The notes beneath the pieces were generated by a model. The model worked only from the letters and a program-made list of their open reading frames with translations, did no database searches and had not been told where the DNA came from. Below, in pieces: positions 15,401-15,897 of a DNA stretch of 15,897 bases. Source of the stretch: Verrucomicrobiota bacterium (GTDB taxonomy: Bacteria; Verrucomicrobiota; Verrucomicrobiia; Limisphaerales; J093); the NCBI GenBank assembly GCA_029907285.1, contig JARYMD010000046.1, forward strand, positions 1 to 15,897, written 5' to 3'. The position numbers and the translations under genes are program-made. Position 1 is the stretch's first letter; every line of letters starts with the position of its first letter.

Positions 15401-15897
15401 CGGCACTGGCAGCGGCAGAGTTGACCGTCGTGACAAACGGAATACCGCTTCTTTACCAGCGCGCCGGCGCCAATTCGCCTCTTCAACTCTACCCTGTCGG
15501 CGTCACAAACCAATGGCATTTCTACGTTTTCACCAATGCCTATGTCGAAGGCATGGAAGGCGAAACGAATTTCGGCCCGTACGTTGCATTCGTCACCTTC
15601 ATGCCGCCTGAATTGTCCAGGCCCAGAAATGAGGACGCCGACATCGACATGTACGTCACCCGCAGTCAAGACCCGCGCGGAAATTTGTACCAAGCCGATC
15701 AATTGCTCTTGCTTGAAACAAACGCTGTCCGATACGCGTACAAGTCGCTTTCACCCGGCGGTTCAGAAACGGTGGTTTTTACCAACGCCGCAGACGGCGA
15801 GGTGTTCTACATCGGTGTAAAAGCCGAAGACCAAAGCGCCGCTGAATACGGTTTCTTCGGCATCTCGAGCCCGGAACCGTTCAGTTCAATCGATGAG
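12451..15897 (+). CDS. Exported KP-43-type subtilisin-like serine protease, 3' end cut by window
   Basis: The frame is open from ATG 12451 to the window end (1149 codons, no stop), so the protein is partial. An N-terminal hydrophobic segment (6-24) is a signal peptide or anchor, followed by a Ser/Asn/Pro-rich linker. Two I9-like propeptide repeats lie at about 144-206 and 225-290. The S8 catalytic residues are visible: Asp326 in NDSAVD..HPDL, His354 in GHGTHVAGT, oxyanion Asn478 in AAGN and Ser743 in SGTSGAAAA. SNNSWGYGN and APFSSRG also fit the KP-43 group. A PPC-like beta-sandwich (about 618-715) is inserted between PDLVAPG (577-583) and the Ser motif. A KP-43 C-terminal sandwich (841-966, with LVNDLDL and NNVENVFI) and another PPC-like domain (about 1019-1140) follow. 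It probably digests extracellular protein. It starts 37 bases after the pseudopilin operon and could be co-transcribed. Confidence 0.92.
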   Translation, partial: MKARTWSIISVVCFCAAIGFWMLGNRTQQRQMQAMSTNSAHTGLQPGNATSPVRLLSAPSLTNGTETRNGSAPADPASLPPSSNHSVPHDPLFPFRLRNSDRSLEALSRSDTAILLRNAIIDTSVEPSLSMPAHLRAGDDPGAYLVQSRKPADNSFLNSLSEMGAALVSYIPKNTWLVRASQEAAQRIRSSSLVRAVLPYEPYYKIDPQLLPLAVNQEPLPEGTRLVVTAFPDAGPQLNRALIAQNANVLGENRTPFGPQFIAEVSSDALPALAGRPEVQLIEPWSPRVLLNDLTRVRIGVSDGTLSTNTNYFNLTGDKIWVNMNDSAVDSSHPDLEGRVFGETNVISGDPIGHGTHVAGTIASSGLKSPNGTNAPGSVEGASFRGMAPSAKLLVLPVDLIFGPLVSDSYLQETAALTNYVVLQRTNVMVSNNSWGYGNRFDYDSAAASYDAATRDAVPTMTDLTNSQAMLFVFAAGNYGRGNDIGTGGEPGTINSPATAKNVITVGAIDSPRFIYYTNITEELVTNIIDDEFVVTNMMVTNMVYLGETDSDDEVAPFSSRGNVGIGLESTAGRFKPDLVAPGAMLVSTRPIKPESVWKDWDPTINVTNQQVNNYPAQTVPHHQTNQYSIYVPANATRLTIEVLTNLGSPSPFPTLPIYVNQGDFPYNVEPFRTNRVVIPNERFTNLVEGIWFYGIGNETASSVDFDLRTILEFRVDTGSYSNVLKQLSDDLGPYYRVKSGTSGAAAAVSGLIALVQEFFEQQLKTNYSPALLKAILINGARSLGPQYNFQVRNNINYQGWGIVNLTNSLPQTLTNALDKPESWPVAWIDQNPTNALATGQTNQYSLSIDPGATNGNLRITLVWTDPPGNPAASYKLVNDLDLIVSNNVSGTVYIGNDIPASSDFNQPNSVDNLAAYDNVNNVENVFIRAPVDTNYTILVSARRVNVNAVNTHTNGIVQDYALVVSSETTNAITLKPKTEDSPPALAAAELTVVTNGIPLLYQRAGANSPLQLYPVGVTNQWHFYVFTNAYVEGMEGETNFGPYVAFVTFMPPELSRPRNEDADIDMYVTRSQDPRGNLYQADQLLLLETNAVRYAYKSLSPGGSETVVFTNAADGEVFYIGVKAEDQSAAEYGFFGISSPEPFSSIDE

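Overview
The window looks like a chromosomal segment from a Verrucomicrobiota-type bacterium (Pedosphaera/Limisphaerales-like; this placement is inference). The basis is the combination of a PEP-CTERM exported protein, a multi-gene pseudopilin cassette with an oversized GspK-like member, a very large exported subtilase and moderately high GC. Most starts lack a clear Shine-Dalgarno sequence. No rRNA, tRNA, CRISPR array or intact insertion sequence is visible.

Left part (1-2478). Bases 1-391 carry two copies of an imperfect 61-62 bp direct repeat and no convincing gene. Two minus-strand genes follow: a PgsA-like CDP-alcohol phosphatidyltransferase (392-991) and a PEP-CTERM sorted exported protein (1236-2018). 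The gap between them holds three inverted repeats and a good intrinsic terminator for the PEP-CTERM gene. A 460 bp divergent intergenic region leads to the next gene.

Middle (2479-4186). There is an orphan periplasmic sulfate-binding protein (sbp). After it comes a small two-gene module resembling a BrnT/BrnA toxin-antitoxin pair, with a sigma70-like promoter overlapped by a near-perfect 23 bp palindrome, a likely autoregulatory operator.

Right part (4219-15897). A plus-strand operon encodes six type II secretion pseudopilin-like proteins in the order G-like, GspG, GspH, I-like, J-like and a 1237-residue GspK-like protein. The last three junctions are ATGA stop/start overlaps. Downstream is a large KP-43-type subtilase, cut by the window end. 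It has two propeptide-like repeats, a beta-sandwich domain inserted inside the catalytic domain and further C-terminal beta-sandwiches. The arrangement resembles the 'Verru_Chthon cassette' families: pseudopilins would form or prime a surface or secretion structure, and the protease is a candidate cargo or partner. No secretion ATPase, inner-membrane platform, secretin or prepilin peptidase lies in the window.

The most unusual signal is a directional dipeptide bias in the large GspK-like protein and the protease. Thr-Asn occurs 27 and 33 times by hand count, while Asn-Thr occurs only about 7 and 3 times. Several different Thr codons are used, so the bias appears to act on the protein.
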